Below, in pieces: positions 34,944 through 43,300 of a stretch of DNA of 64,000 nucleotides. Source of the stretch: Candidatus Thalassolituus haligoni (GTDB lineage Bacteria; Pseudomonadota; Gammaproteobacteria; Pseudomonadales; Oceanobacteraceae); assembly GCF_041222825.1 (NCBI RefSeq), contig NZ_CP139482.1:4159501-4223500 (forward strand), in the 5' to 3' direction. The notes below the pieces were generated by a model that saw only the letters and a program-made list of their open reading frames with translations, was not told where the DNA came from and searched no databases. The translations under genes were made by a program, and so were the position numbers. Position 1 is the first letter of the stretch; each line of letters begins with the position of its first letter.

Positions 34944-36422
34944 ATGAAGATGCAGGCATCAAAGACAAGCTTGTCGAACTCCAACAACATCCACACCACA
35001 AACACCAAGAGCACCACCAACCCCAATCAGGTACTCGCACTGGTACTGGCCTGTTATGTGATGATTATTCTGGACATCTCCATTGTGATTACCGGCCTGC
35101 CGGAAATTCAGGCCGAGCTGAAGTTTTCCAATGCCATGCTGTCCTGGGTTCAGAATGCCTACACCCTGACCTTCGGCAGTCTGTTATTACTGGGCGCACG
35201 CAGTGGTGATCTGCTGGGTCGTCAACGTATGTTAATGATCGGGCTGGCCTTGTTTGCCCTTTCATCAGTGCTGATTGCCATGGCTCAATCTCCGCTGGCC
35301 TTGTTGGGGGGACGCGCCCTGCAAGGTTTTGGTGCAGCCATTCTTGCGCCCTCCACACTGGCCTTGCTGTCATCCTACTTTCCAGAAGGCCCCAAGCGCA
35401 TCAAAGCGCTGGCCTGGTATGCCGCCACCGCCGGTATCGGAGCCAGTTTGGGGTTGGTACTTGGAGGGCTGTTTGCCGGATTGTTAAGCTGGCGCGTTGG
35501 TTTTTGGGTGAATGCCCCCGTAGGCCTGTTATTGATGCTGGCGACCTGGAAAATCTTGCGCGACCAGAGTGCCCAGCCTCCCGCGGGTAAAAAATCGCTG
35601 GCCGATTACGATATCACCGGAGCCATCACTTCAACGCTGGGAATGGGCGCTCTGGTGTTCGGCACCGTGCATTCCACCCAGGCAGGCTGGACAGATGCGA
35701 TAACTCTGGCAAGTCTCGCCACAGCAGTGCTTTTTCTGGGCTGGTTTCTGCGTATCGAATCACGCCACCCCACCCCGCTACTCCCCATGCGTTTGTTCAA
35801 AAGCCGTGAACGAGTCAGTGCTTATCTGGCCCGTATGATGTTTTTAGGCGCCATGGTTGGTTTCCTGTTTTTCGCCACTCAATTATTGCAACGGATTCTT
35901 GGCTTTTCTCCGGTTGAGGCTGGTATTGCCTTTCTGCCGTTCACCGTACTGACTTTTGTTGCCTCCACTCAAGTACCGCGCCTGACGCGCAAACTCGGCA
36001 ACCACAACGTGGCATTGTTGGCGCTGGTTATCCTGGGTATTGGCATGGCTTGGCTGGCAATGAGTGATGGCAGGAGCGACTACTGGCTGGCCATTGGTTT
36101 ACCCATGTTGCTGATCGGTTTGGGTAACGGTGCGGTACTTGGGCCACTGACAATCGCCGGCGTAGCTGGCATCAGGGAAGAAGATTCCGGCGCAGCCTCC
36201 GGTATGGTTAATGTTGCCCACCAGCTTGGTGGCACCCTGGGCCTGAGCATTCTGGTGGTCATTGTTGCTGCAACCGAAGCGGGTAGCAGCTCAGCGCTGA
36301 CCGATGAAACGCAACTCGCTCATCAGCTGACCGTCGGCTTCGAAGGTTGCCTGGTGTTTGTGATTCTGGCCGGTGTGATCATGACAACCCTTAACCGCAA
36401 ACCCGTACCGCAAACGGTTTGA
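34944..36422 (+). CDS. DHA2-family MFS multidrug/efflux transporter (14 TM)
   Basis: About 492 residues. A polar Asn/Thr/Ser-rich N-terminus precedes 14 predicted helices. DHA2 signatures are LDISIVITGLPEIQ in helix 1, GSLLLLGARSGDLLGRQR (motif A) and GRALQGFGAAILAPSTLALL with the following helices. EmrB/QacA relatives export drugs and other hydrophobic compounds by proton antiport. ATG 34944 or 34950 is likely; a TTG at 34929 is also open. No regulator lies adjacent. It precedes the flavin oxidoreductase gene on the same strand after 234 nt. Confidence 0.9.
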   Translation: MKMQASKTSLSNSNNIHTTNTKSTTNPNQVLALVLACYVMIILDISIVITGLPEIQAELKFSNAMLSWVQNAYTLTFGSLLLLGARSGDLLGRQRMLMIGLALFALSSVLIAMAQSPLALLGGRALQGFGAAILAPSTLALLSSYFPEGPKRIKALAWYAATAGIGASLGLVLGGLFAGLLSWRVGFWVNAPVGLLLMLATWKILRDQSAQPPAGKKSLADYDITGAITSTLGMGALVFGTVHSTQAGWTDAITLASLATAVLFLGWFLRIESRHPTPLLPMRLFKSRERVSAYLARMMFLGAMVGFLFFATQLLQRILGFSPVEAGIAFLPFTVLTFVASTQVPRLTRKLGNHNVALLALVILGIGMAWLAMSDGRSDYWLAIGLPMLLIGLGNGAVLGPLTIAGVAGIREEDSGAASGMVNVAHQLGGTLGLSILVVIVAATEAGSSSALTDETQLAHQLTVGFEGCLVFVILAGVIMTTLNRKPVPQTV

Positions 36423-36656
36423 GCAGCCCGTCTTTATTACTCATCAAAAAACCCGGGGAGAGACCGCCAAGCCGGTTTACATTAAAGACATGCTGCCGGT
36501 TCATACACATGCCACAGCAGCATGGCTGTCTGACACAAAATAAGACTCCAGACGGAATATACCGTCCTATTGCAGCGCCCCCCGTACGGTTGTTTTCCCA
36601 CTTTCGGATGTTGCATAGTGATGCCCGACAGCCACCACCTCAGGAGCACACCCGCC

Positions 36657-37853
36657 ATGCCCAGCCTGTTCGATTCCATCCAGATGGGTGATCTGGAATT
36701 AGCCAACCGCATCGTTATGTCTCCCTTGACCCGCTGCCGGGCACCCGGCCGTCTTCCCAATGCCCTGATGGTTGAGTACTACCGCCAGCGGGCCAGCGCC
36801 GGACTGATCATCAGCGAAGCCACCGCCATCATGCCGATGGGAGTTGGCTACCCGGATACACCAGGCATCTGGTCGGATGAGCAAGTCAAAGGCTGGCAAC
36901 TCATCACCGAGGCAGTGCATCAAGCAGGCGGCAAAATAGTTTGCCAGCTGTGGCATGTCGGCCGGGTCTCGCACCCGCACTACCTGGACGGAGCAACACC
37001 AGTATCCTCCAGCGCTGTTGCCCTGCGCAGCCATGTCCGGCTACTGCGCCCCCAGGTCGAGTACCCGGTACCACGCGCACTGGCAACCGATGAAATACCC
37101 GCCATTATCGAGGCTTATCGGCAAGCGGCTGAAAACGCCAAAGCCGCCGGTTTTGATGGCGTCGAATTACACGGAGCCAATGGCTACCTGCCCGACCAGT
37201 TCCTGCAAACCAGCACCAACCAGCGTACCGATGCCTACGGTGGCCCGATTGAAAACCGCGCCCGCTTTATGCTCGAAGCCACCGATGCCCTGATTGCTGT
37301 GTGGGGAGCCAGCCGCGTCGGCGTCCACCTGTCGCCCGCTTGCGACACCCAGGATATGGGAGATGACGACCCGGCGGCCACCTTCGGCTACGTAGTGGAA
37401 GCCCTTGACCAACGTCACATCGCGTTCATCTTCAGCCGTGAAGACCTCAGCAATGATAACGCCCTGACACCCGACCTTGCCCAACGCTTCAGCGGCGTAT
37501 GGATTGGCAATATGAACCTCAGCCGCGACCACGCCATTCAGCGGCTGGAAGGTCGTATTGTTGATGCCGTCGCCTTTGGCCGCGACTTTATTGCCAACCC
37601 GGATCTGGTGGCACGGCTGCAAACCGGAGCCGCCCTCAACGAAGGCAATATGGAAACGTATTACGCCTCCGGTAGCGAAGGGTATACCGACTATCCGGTG
37701 TTGGCTGGCGGTTGGGGCGGGGGAGTTAGGCGGGGAGTTAGGCGGGGGGAGAGGAGAGGAGAGCAGGCGAGTTATTGCCAAATCTGGTGTTCAACCCTGA
37801 TCATGCTGCGTCCTGATCCTGCTTGTTCACCGACAGCAGGCTTCGTTCTATGA
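36657..37853 (+). CDS. Old Yellow Enzyme-family alkene reductase with abnormal C-terminal extension
   Basis: A 398-residue NADH:flavin oxidoreductase of the NemA/OYE class. It shows MSPLTRCRAPG, CQLWHVGRVSHP, GFDGVELHGANGYLPDQFLQ-type barrel motifs and GRDFIANPDLV at the FMN phosphate site. The family usually ends at the segment YTDYP-x-L, reached here at 37704. The frame then runs 49 residues further through a G-rich repeat that encodes Gly/Arg (VRRGVRRGERRGE) to a stop at 37851-37853. The extension is unlike the rest of the protein and probably results from loss of the original stop. AGGAG precedes ATG 36657. Confidence 0.9.
   Translation: MPSLFDSIQMGDLELANRIVMSPLTRCRAPGRLPNALMVEYYRQRASAGLIISEATAIMPMGVGYPDTPGIWSDEQVKGWQLITEAVHQAGGKIVCQLWHVGRVSHPHYLDGATPVSSSAVALRSHVRLLRPQVEYPVPRALATDEIPAIIEAYRQAAENAKAAGFDGVELHGANGYLPDQFLQTSTNQRTDAYGGPIENRARFMLEATDALIAVWGASRVGVHLSPACDTQDMGDDDPAATFGYVVEALDQRHIAFIFSREDLSNDNALTPDLAQRFSGVWIGNMNLSRDHAIQRLEGRIVDAVAFGRDFIANPDLVARLQTGAALNEGNMETYYASGSEGYTDYPVLAGGWGGGVRRGVRRGERRGEQASYCQIWCSTLIMLRPDPACSPTAGFVL
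37714..37749 (+). other. G-rich tract with four runs of four or more G, potential G-quadruplex
   Basis: Runs of G occur at 37714-37717, 37719-37723, 37732-37735 and 37744-37749, spaced 1, 8 and 8 nt. GGGGAGTTAGGC is tandemly repeated at 37720-37731 and 37732-37743. This fits a four-tetrad quadruplex on the coding strand. It lies inside the extension of the OYE gene. Confidence 0.6.
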
Positions 37854-38007
37854 TTGAGAACACCCCCGAATCAGCAACAAGAGATAGTTTCATGGCCAGA
37901 TTCCTTTTTTAAGAAGTGCCATTATTGAAGAAACAACAAGTCGTCAGTACCCCGGTTTAAAATGGTTACTTTTGCGAATGGATTGGGTTAAAGCCGGTTG
38001 TCGGTTC

Positions 38008-38015
38008 GAATCAAC
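38008..38015. repeat. Left 8-bp target-site duplication of the IS66 element
   Basis: GAATCAAC directly precedes the left IS end and is identical to 40491-40498. An 8-bp duplication is what IS66 elements make, so this is an intact, single insertion event. Confidence 0.95.
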
Positions 38016-38069
38016 GTAAGCGCCCTTAAATCAGCCCCCTGTTACTCAATCTCATTCCTTGCTACAAAC

Positions 38070-39682
38070 TCAGCTTAATGTCGCATTCCACGGCAGCAGT
38101 GCTTCAAGCCTTTCCAGGGTATCCGCCTCGGCGATGTGATCCAGTACATGCTGAATATATATTGACGGCTCCAGTCCGTTGGCCTTGGCGGTTTCGATCA
38201 GGGAATAGCAGGTGGCACTGGCACGGGCGCCTTGTGGTGTATCGGCGAACAACCACGCTCGGCGACCCACGGCGAAGGGGCGGATGGCGTTTTCGGCCAG
38301 CACGTTGCTGATATGCACATCGCCGCGCTCACAGTAACCCACCAGATAATCCCACTGGTTCAGGGTGTACTCCATGGCTTTACGGCTCAGGGAGCCTTTC
38401 ATCACCTTACCGACATTGGCTTCGAGCCATGTTCTCAAGTCCTTCAGTTGGGGCAGGCTTATCTCCTGGCGGACACGGTGGCGCTCGGGAGCGCTCAGGT
38501 CTTTGATCTGTCGCTCGATCACATACAGCTTGTTGATGTGACTTAAGCCTATATCGGCTTTGGAGACCTTGGCCTTCTTGCCTTTCCCTTTGTCTGCGCC
38601 GCTTTGGAGGCTTCGACGAACTTACGACGGGCATGATCCCAGCACCCAATTCGGGTGATGCCGTTGGCAGAGCACACCGGCCCATAACCGGAGTAACCGT
38701 CCGCCTGCAGGATGCCAGTGAAGTCGTCGAGCAGGCGCACAGGGACGCTGCCGGCACGGGACGGATCATAGGCAAACAACACGGATGGCCGATCGGGTGG
38801 CCCGCCCCGGATGACCCACATCCACTTGTCGGACTGGGCCGTTTTGCCATCCTCTTTCAGCACCTGTATCCGAGTCTCATCGGCCTGCAGGTAGTCACTG
38901 CTGTTCTGCACTTCGCGCATCAGGTTGATCAGCGGACTGAACACCTCGTCCAGCCGGATGATCCAGTGCGCCATACTGGTACGGCTGACTTCATGGCCGT
39001 GCCGCTTGAGCATCTGCTCCAGGCGGTACAGGGGAGCCCGTCGGCGTACTTGGAGATGATGATGTAGGCCAGCAGTGATGTCGTCGCGATGCATTTGCCC
39101 AGCGGGTGAAGCGGTCGCGGTGCCGCAAGGATACGTTCTGCGTCATCGTGCTCGAAGACGGCTTTTTCCTGCCAGTATTCCAGCACCTTCAGCTGCGCCG
39201 GAATGAACTGCAGTTCTTCCTTCACCTTGGTGAAGAAGGTCTTGTTGGGCCCCGTTTTCTCTTCATCGCTCAGAGTCAGTTCGATGCGCTCACGCAGCAA
39301 CGTATCAGAGAAGCCACGGTAGCGGCGCTTGCTCGAAGTGCGAGGATTATTTTCGTCGACATCATCTGGAAGCTGATCGCGTAGGGCCTCGATCTCGGCT
39401 TCCAGCTCGACTTCATCGAAGAGGTGGTGTTGGTGAGCCTGCTTCTCGCTGCTGGCGGCGAACTTCTGGATATACCTGCTTCAGACGCAGCAGTTCTTCG
39501 AGGAGTTGGATGTAGTTCTCGCGTTGCTTGATCGTCTGGTCGCGTTGCGCAAGTGCTTGATCATGCTCAGCCTCTTGAACGACCAGTTGTTGTTGCAAAT
39601 CAGCCACAAACGACAGCAGTTCAGCGGCAGACAAGCCGCTGATACCGGGTGTTCCAACACGCTGTTTCGGTGATCTTTGCAT
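38070..39682 (-). pseudogene. tnpC: IS66 transposase TnpC, three frameshifts
   Basis: The full DDE transposase can be rebuilt from four overlapping pieces. They are the N-terminal coiled-coil (LSAAELLSFVADLQQQLVV), a helix-turn/zinc region continuing as KFAASSEKQAHQHHLFDEVE, the catalytic core (YLQADETRIQVL; QADGYSGYGPV) and the C-terminus (NVLAENAIRPFAVGRRAWLF). Frame changes occur near 39478, near 39030 (after KYADGLP) and near 38590 (at the Lys-rich KGKGKK). The D and E residues survive in the pieces. Three independent single-base indels in an element with pristine ends are unusual and could be decay or sequencing error. Confidence 0.9.
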
Positions 39683-39708
39683 GCCGTAAGTTATAGCAAA
39701 ACAGCCAG

Positions 39709-40095
39709 TTATGGCATGTAATAAGTGCTATCCAGGGCCTCATACTGGAGGGTTTTATGACCCTTGAGCAGGCTGATGTCATAGCCGTCGAGTAACCAGT
39801 TGATCTGCTCACCGGTCAGCGGCAGCAGTTCGTCTGCCACCTTCGGCCACTTGAACTTTTCCTCGGCCAGCGCCTTGTAATAGAGCACGAAGCCGTTGTC
39901 TTCCCACATCAGGCATTTGATCTTGTTGCGCTGGCGATTGGTGAAGGCATAGAGCGCGCCGGTAAAGGGGCTGCGCCCCAGTTCCTGCTCGACCAACAGC
40001 GCCAGGCCACTGGCCTGTTTGCGAAAATCGACCGGTGCACGGTAGAGATAGATCTCGGGTGTGTCCACTGCCGGACGCAGATAACGGGATTTCAT
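39709..40095 (-). CDS. tnpB: IS66 accessory protein TnpB (Orf2)
   Basis: A 128-residue protein of the IS66 Orf2-like family, with YRAPVDFRKQASGLALLVE, YAFTNRQRNKIKCLMWEDNG and the Lys/Trp-rich FKWPK. It is required for IS66 transposition but its chemistry is unknown. The ATG at 40095 overlaps the tnpA stop (TGATG). It appears intact. Confidence 0.95.
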   Translation of the reverse strand: MKSRYLRPAVDTPEIYLYRAPVDFRKQASGLALLVEQELGRSPFTGALYAFTNRQRNKIKCLMWEDNGFVLYYKALAEEKFKWPKVADELLPLTGEQINWLLDGYDISLLKGHKTLQYEALDSTYYMP

Positions 40096-40406
40096 CAAAG
40101 CTGCCTCAGGATCATGCCCAATAGCTCAATATTGCCAGCGTGCATGCCAGTGATCGTCAGGCCACCCGGGAGGGCCAGGGTCAGCTCATCCATCGGCTGA
40201 CTTGGCAGGCATGTGACACGGGCAAACCCCGAGGTGCCCTCTGATTGAAGTGGGTCACCGTCAGCCTTCAGACGCTTGCGACGCCAGTAGGTGAACTGAT
40301 GGTACGACAGCTCATGCTGCTTGCAGAAGACGGCCCCGGATAATCCAGAGTCGCGCCAGTTATCGAGTTGCTGTTGCCAATGCTGGGTGCGTTCTTGATG
40401 GGTCAT
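40095..40406 (-). CDS. tnpA: IS66 accessory protein TnpA (Orf1)
   Basis: A 103-residue IS66 TnpA-like protein with an N-terminal HTH-like region (WRDSGLSGAVFCKQHELSYH; FTYWRRKRL) and a conserved C-terminal half including LALPGGLTI. It is the first gene of the element and is translationally coupled to tnpB. It appears intact. Confidence 0.95.
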   Translation of the reverse strand: MTHQERTQHWQQQLDNWRDSGLSGAVFCKQHELSYHQFTYWRRKRLKADGDPLQSEGTSGFARVTCLPSQPMDELTLALPGGLTITGMHAGNIELLGMILRQL

Positions 40407-40490
40407 GACGGATTCCTCGTGTGTGTGACGATGGAATCAGTCTGGAGCGGCGACTGGATGAAAAACAGGTGCTGATTCTTGGGCGCTTAC

Positions 40491-40498
40491 GAATCAAC
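40491..40498. repeat. Right 8-bp target-site duplication of the IS66 element
   Basis: GAATCAAC directly follows the right IS end and equals 38008-38015. Removing the element restores a continuous sequence with no recognisable gene across the junction. Confidence 0.95.
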
Positions 40499-40608
40499 GG
40501 GTTGATGGGTTCGACACGATCTTGTACACAGAATACGGCAAGTATTGACCCCCTCCCCTCCGGGAAAGGTTTCAAAAGGGTTCTGACAAAATGCCACAGA
40601 TTCCTTAG

Positions 40609-40857
40609 TACGCCGCCAGCCAACTGATCTACCGTCAGGTGGAACGGAAAATCATCATGGTGATTACCGATGGAAAACCGGATCATCAAGAACAAACTCA
40701 GGACATCATCAGCCTGTGAACGCAATGGGATTGAACTGGTGGGCGTCGGGATACAAACCGACATGTTGAGAAGCTGTTTCAATTCAACGTGATGGTACTG
40801 GATCTTGCGTTGTTGAAATCAAGCTTATTCGAGATAGAAAAAGCCGCTATCGGATGA
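40609..40857 (+). pseudogene. C-terminal remnant of a VWA-domain protein (CobT/NorD-like)
   Basis: Three frames joined give a typical VWA C-terminal half: IYRQVERKIIMVITDGKPDH, then ACERNGIELVGVGIQTD, then VEKLFQFNVMVLDLALLKSS and FEIEKAAIG before TGA (40855-40857). MVITDGKPD and GVGI-TD are hallmarks of CobT/NorD-type von Willebrand A domains. Two frameshifts (near 40717 and 40762) and the lack of the front half make it a dead fragment. It may have been part of an AAA/VWA pair in the former island. Confidence 0.75.
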
Positions 40858-40914
40858 TGTGCTTTTTTCTTTTTTGAGTGGATAACATCAACCGCTGATT
40901 CGATATTATTACTA

Positions 40915-41589
40915 TTAACTCTCCAACCGATCCAGTTTTGTCAGCCATTGATCAAAGTGACCACACTTCTGCCGCAATACATCCAATCCAATGTATTCAG
41001 CCACAGACACCCCTGACGTCACTTTGTCGTATTCTGGTATTTCCTTGAGGATTCGCTTGGATGGCGCTGTTTCACGTCCCTGGTTGATCAACTCCGGGTT
41101 TTGCTCTCCAACCATATTCACCAGGTTCTGAATAACCTTGTCATGTTCCAGGTATTCCCAATCCAGCGCGGAGGGCTGTGCCAGTATCAAGGCTTCAAAT
41201 TCGTGTAACTGAATATAAGGAATAAACCGACGTTCATTGATGTCTTGTGCCAGCTCAGTTTCAAGCTGCTCAACCCGACGGTATGCATTCAGTTCACGAA
41301 TTGCCTGCTCATACCCCGGAAAATCACCAGGGAGTGAGTATAAATCAAACATGGTGGTGAAGCGCACGCTTTTACCTCTGTCTTCTGCAACCCACGCCAT
41401 AATGTCATTTTTTGCTTTGGCATAGGTTGTCATCCCACCCTTGTAGACTTTACCTGCTCGACGGTCACGACTGGTTTCCACACAACGAGCATCCGCATAG
41501 ACCTGATATTGGGCCAGGTATGGCTTTAATATCTGGTTCACAAAGGCCTCTTCCGTTTGACCTTCCACAATAAAGTGCAGACGAATCAC
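40915..41589 (-). CDS. DUF4276-family protein, TOPRIM-like partner of the AAA ATPase
   Basis: A 224-residue protein beginning IRLHFIVEGQTEEAFVNQIL. The acidic FIVEGQTEE start and the later FDLYSLP segment resemble the metal-binding parts of TOPRIM folds, and DUF4276 proteins are regularly paired with ABC-type AAA ATPases. The GTG start at 41589 overlaps the ATPase stop (GTGA) and has GGAGG upstream, which settles the start against a longer frame to 41649. It probably acts as a nuclease-like effector or regulator with the ATPase. Biochemical activity is inferred, not shown. Confidence 0.82.
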   Translation of the reverse strand: MIRLHFIVEGQTEEAFVNQILKPYLAQYQVYADARCVETSRDRRAGKVYKGGMTTYAKAKNDIMAWVAEDRGKSVRFTTMFDLYSLPGDFPGYEQAIRELNAYRRVEQLETELAQDINERRFIPYIQLHEFEALILAQPSALDWEYLEHDKVIQNLVNMVGEQNPELINQGRETAPSKRILKEIPEYDKVTSGVSVAEYIGLDVLRQKCGHFDQWLTKLDRLES

Positions 41590-42689
41590 GGCTTGCCTCC
41601 CAGCACATTCTTTTCCCACAACTCTGACAAGCTGTAACGATCCAGCCAACTGGCCAGTTTCACCGTATCCAGGCGGCGAAACTGACTGGCACCACTTTGC
41701 TCATCTCGCTCTACCACTACGACTTGCTCGGGAGAATATTCATCGACCAGCCGGGTAGACTGAGTCGCTACAATAATCTGTACATGATGTGATGCACGCT
41801 TGATCAAACCCGCCAGCTCCATAGTGGCTGCCGGGTGCAGACCCAGCTCAGGTTCATCCAACACAATCACTTTGGGCATCAGCTCCGGAGGCTGCATCAG
41901 CAAAGTCGCCAGTGCCATAAAGCGTAACGAACCATCGGAAATCTGATCAGGCCCAAACAGGTAATCCGGGCGCAGCTTGTCTTGCCAGTTTAATCGCACA
42001 TAACGCTCGTTACCCGGCACGGTATCCAACGCAAAATCACCAAACTGAGGCATCACTTTTTGCACATGGCGAACGATACGCTGGTAATACGGCTTGTATT
42101 TCTCGGTGTTTTTGAGATTTTTCAAAAAGGCCGCCAGGTTACCGGCATCACTGCGCAGGCAAGCAGCATCATCAATATAAACCCGATCTTTGATACGAGC
42201 TGTGTCAGACGTGTCGTGAAACTGGTAGTCGCGGACTTTACTTAGCCAATCCACCACAGGGGGCCGTATTGGTGTTTCGCCATCTTTTTCAAGAAATTCA
42301 CCAGAACCTATTAACGATTCAACTTTCTCACCAGTAAGAAGATTAGTAGTGATTATTGAATTCTTGCTGACGAATAATCGGTCATGTGTTCCCCACATCA
42401 ATTCAATCACATAGGTTTCAACTCGACCTTCACTGCAAACAGAGACTGAAAACTCAATACAATCAGTAACTTTTGGGCCGTAATGAAGTAATTGACTGGC
42501 TCCGTGTTTACCTACATATACCTGTATCGAAGCCGTGGCCATGTAACCCAGCATCCGGAAAAAAGAAATCAGATTGCTTTTACCCGCCCCATTGGCACCC
42601 AGCAGTATGGTGACATCACCAAAGGCAATTGTTTGCCCTGCGCCGTCAATAGACTTGAACCCTTTGATTTCCAGTTCAGTGAGTTTCAT
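41586..42689 (-). CDS. ABC/SMC-like AAA ATPase (AAA_21/AAA_15 type), defence-associated
   Basis: A 367-residue ATPase of the OLD/RecF-like group. It starts KLTELEIKGFKSI, with Walker A LLGANGAGKSN at about 30-40. The signature region is QISDGSLRFMALA, Walker B VIVLDEPELGLHP and the His switch VATQSTRLVDE. GAGG lies six bases before ATG 42689. It is coupled to the DUF4276 gene by a 4-nt overlap. Such pairs occur in anti-phage islands and resemble in logic OLD, PARIS and AbiL systems, where an ATPase controls a TOPRIM or nuclease partner. Both genes look intact between broken neighbours. Confidence 0.87.
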   Translation of the reverse strand: MKLTELEIKGFKSIDGAGQTIAFGDVTILLGANGAGKSNLISFFRMLGYMATASIQVYVGKHGASQLLHYGPKVTDCIEFSVSVCSEGRVETYVIELMWGTHDRLFVSKNSIITTNLLTGEKVESLIGSGEFLEKDGETPIRPPVVDWLSKVRDYQFHDTSDTARIKDRVYIDDAACLRSDAGNLAAFLKNLKNTEKYKPYYQRIVRHVQKVMPQFGDFALDTVPGNERYVRLNWQDKLRPDYLFGPDQISDGSLRFMALATLLMQPPELMPKVIVLDEPELGLHPAATMELAGLIKRASHHVQIIVATQSTRLVDEYSPEQVVVVERDEQSGASQFRRLDTVKLASWLDRYSLSELWEKNVLGGKP

Positions 42690-42731
42690 CACTACCTCGT
42701 TTTTTATTCAATCTACTCTCAATATTCATCA

Positions 42732-43105
42732 TTAATAGCCTGAACCGACACCATTCAGGCTATTAATTTGACCATATCCCCGAATCGCTTCCACCCCATC
42801 CTGTTCAAACAGTACATGCCAATCTTCCAACTGCTGCTCTGTCACCGGATTACCGGGATCGTCTCGCCAGTCTCCTAGCAAGGTTGCTTTGGGAGTATTG
42901 GAGATCAAAAAGGCATCCAGCTGGATACTGGCATTGGCCGGGCTTTGCAAAGCAAATAAAGCAGCACCGATCTGGTGGGGATTCAGATCGGCCGAGGCGT
43001 CAAAAGCGAATTGCTCAATCGACCGACATCACCGCCACGACGCTGGCGAGTCAGCTCAAAGGCGAAGTACTTGGCGTGATAGTCAGTAATGGAAGAAGAC
43101 GACAT
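42732..43105 (-). pseudogene. N-terminal remnant of an SNF2-type helicase, frameshifted and truncated
   Basis: From ATG 43105 (GGGA upstream) the frame reads ITDYHAKYFAFELTRQR and GDVGRLSNSL, the standard start of a family of large SNF2/DEAD helicases in defence islands. One base is lost near 43000, and the match resumes in another frame as FDASADLNPHQIGAALFALQ, still N-terminal helicase sequence. Soon after, it changes to an unrelated acidic C-terminal segment ending at a stop at 42732. Some 900 residues are missing. It indicates that a larger restriction or defence locus once stood here. Confidence 0.75.
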
Positions 43106-43300
43106 AACAATTCCCTGCAAGGTAAGACCCTGATTGTGGTCTATCGGGCACTCGTCCCGTTCAGCTTTGAATTGGTCATTCCATGAACACCGATGGAGAT
43201 AACATGACTCTGCCACAGGCGTTCAAGGTTATCGATTTTATTAGTTAGTGACTCACTTTATTTCGATACGACACAAAGCACGAGTACTCTCCCACCCGCT

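Larger units (their letters stand above)
38016..40490 (-). mobile_element. IS66-family insertion sequence, complete ends, 2,475 bp
   Basis: The terminal inverted repeats begin GTAAGCGCCC at both ends. The left end (38016) and the reverse complement of the right end (40490) share GTAAGCGCCC, then AATCAGC at the same offset and further matches. The element is flanked by the 8-bp duplication GAATCAAC. It carries the IS66 gene order tnpA-tnpB-tnpC on the minus strand. tnpA and tnpB are intact but tnpC has three frameshifts, so it should not move by itself unless these are sequence errors. Confidence 0.97.

Noticed and set aside
37854..43300. Tn7 or prophage as the present carrier of the glmS island
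   Set aside because: No tns genes, no Tn7-type end sequences, no integrase and no phage structural genes are visible.
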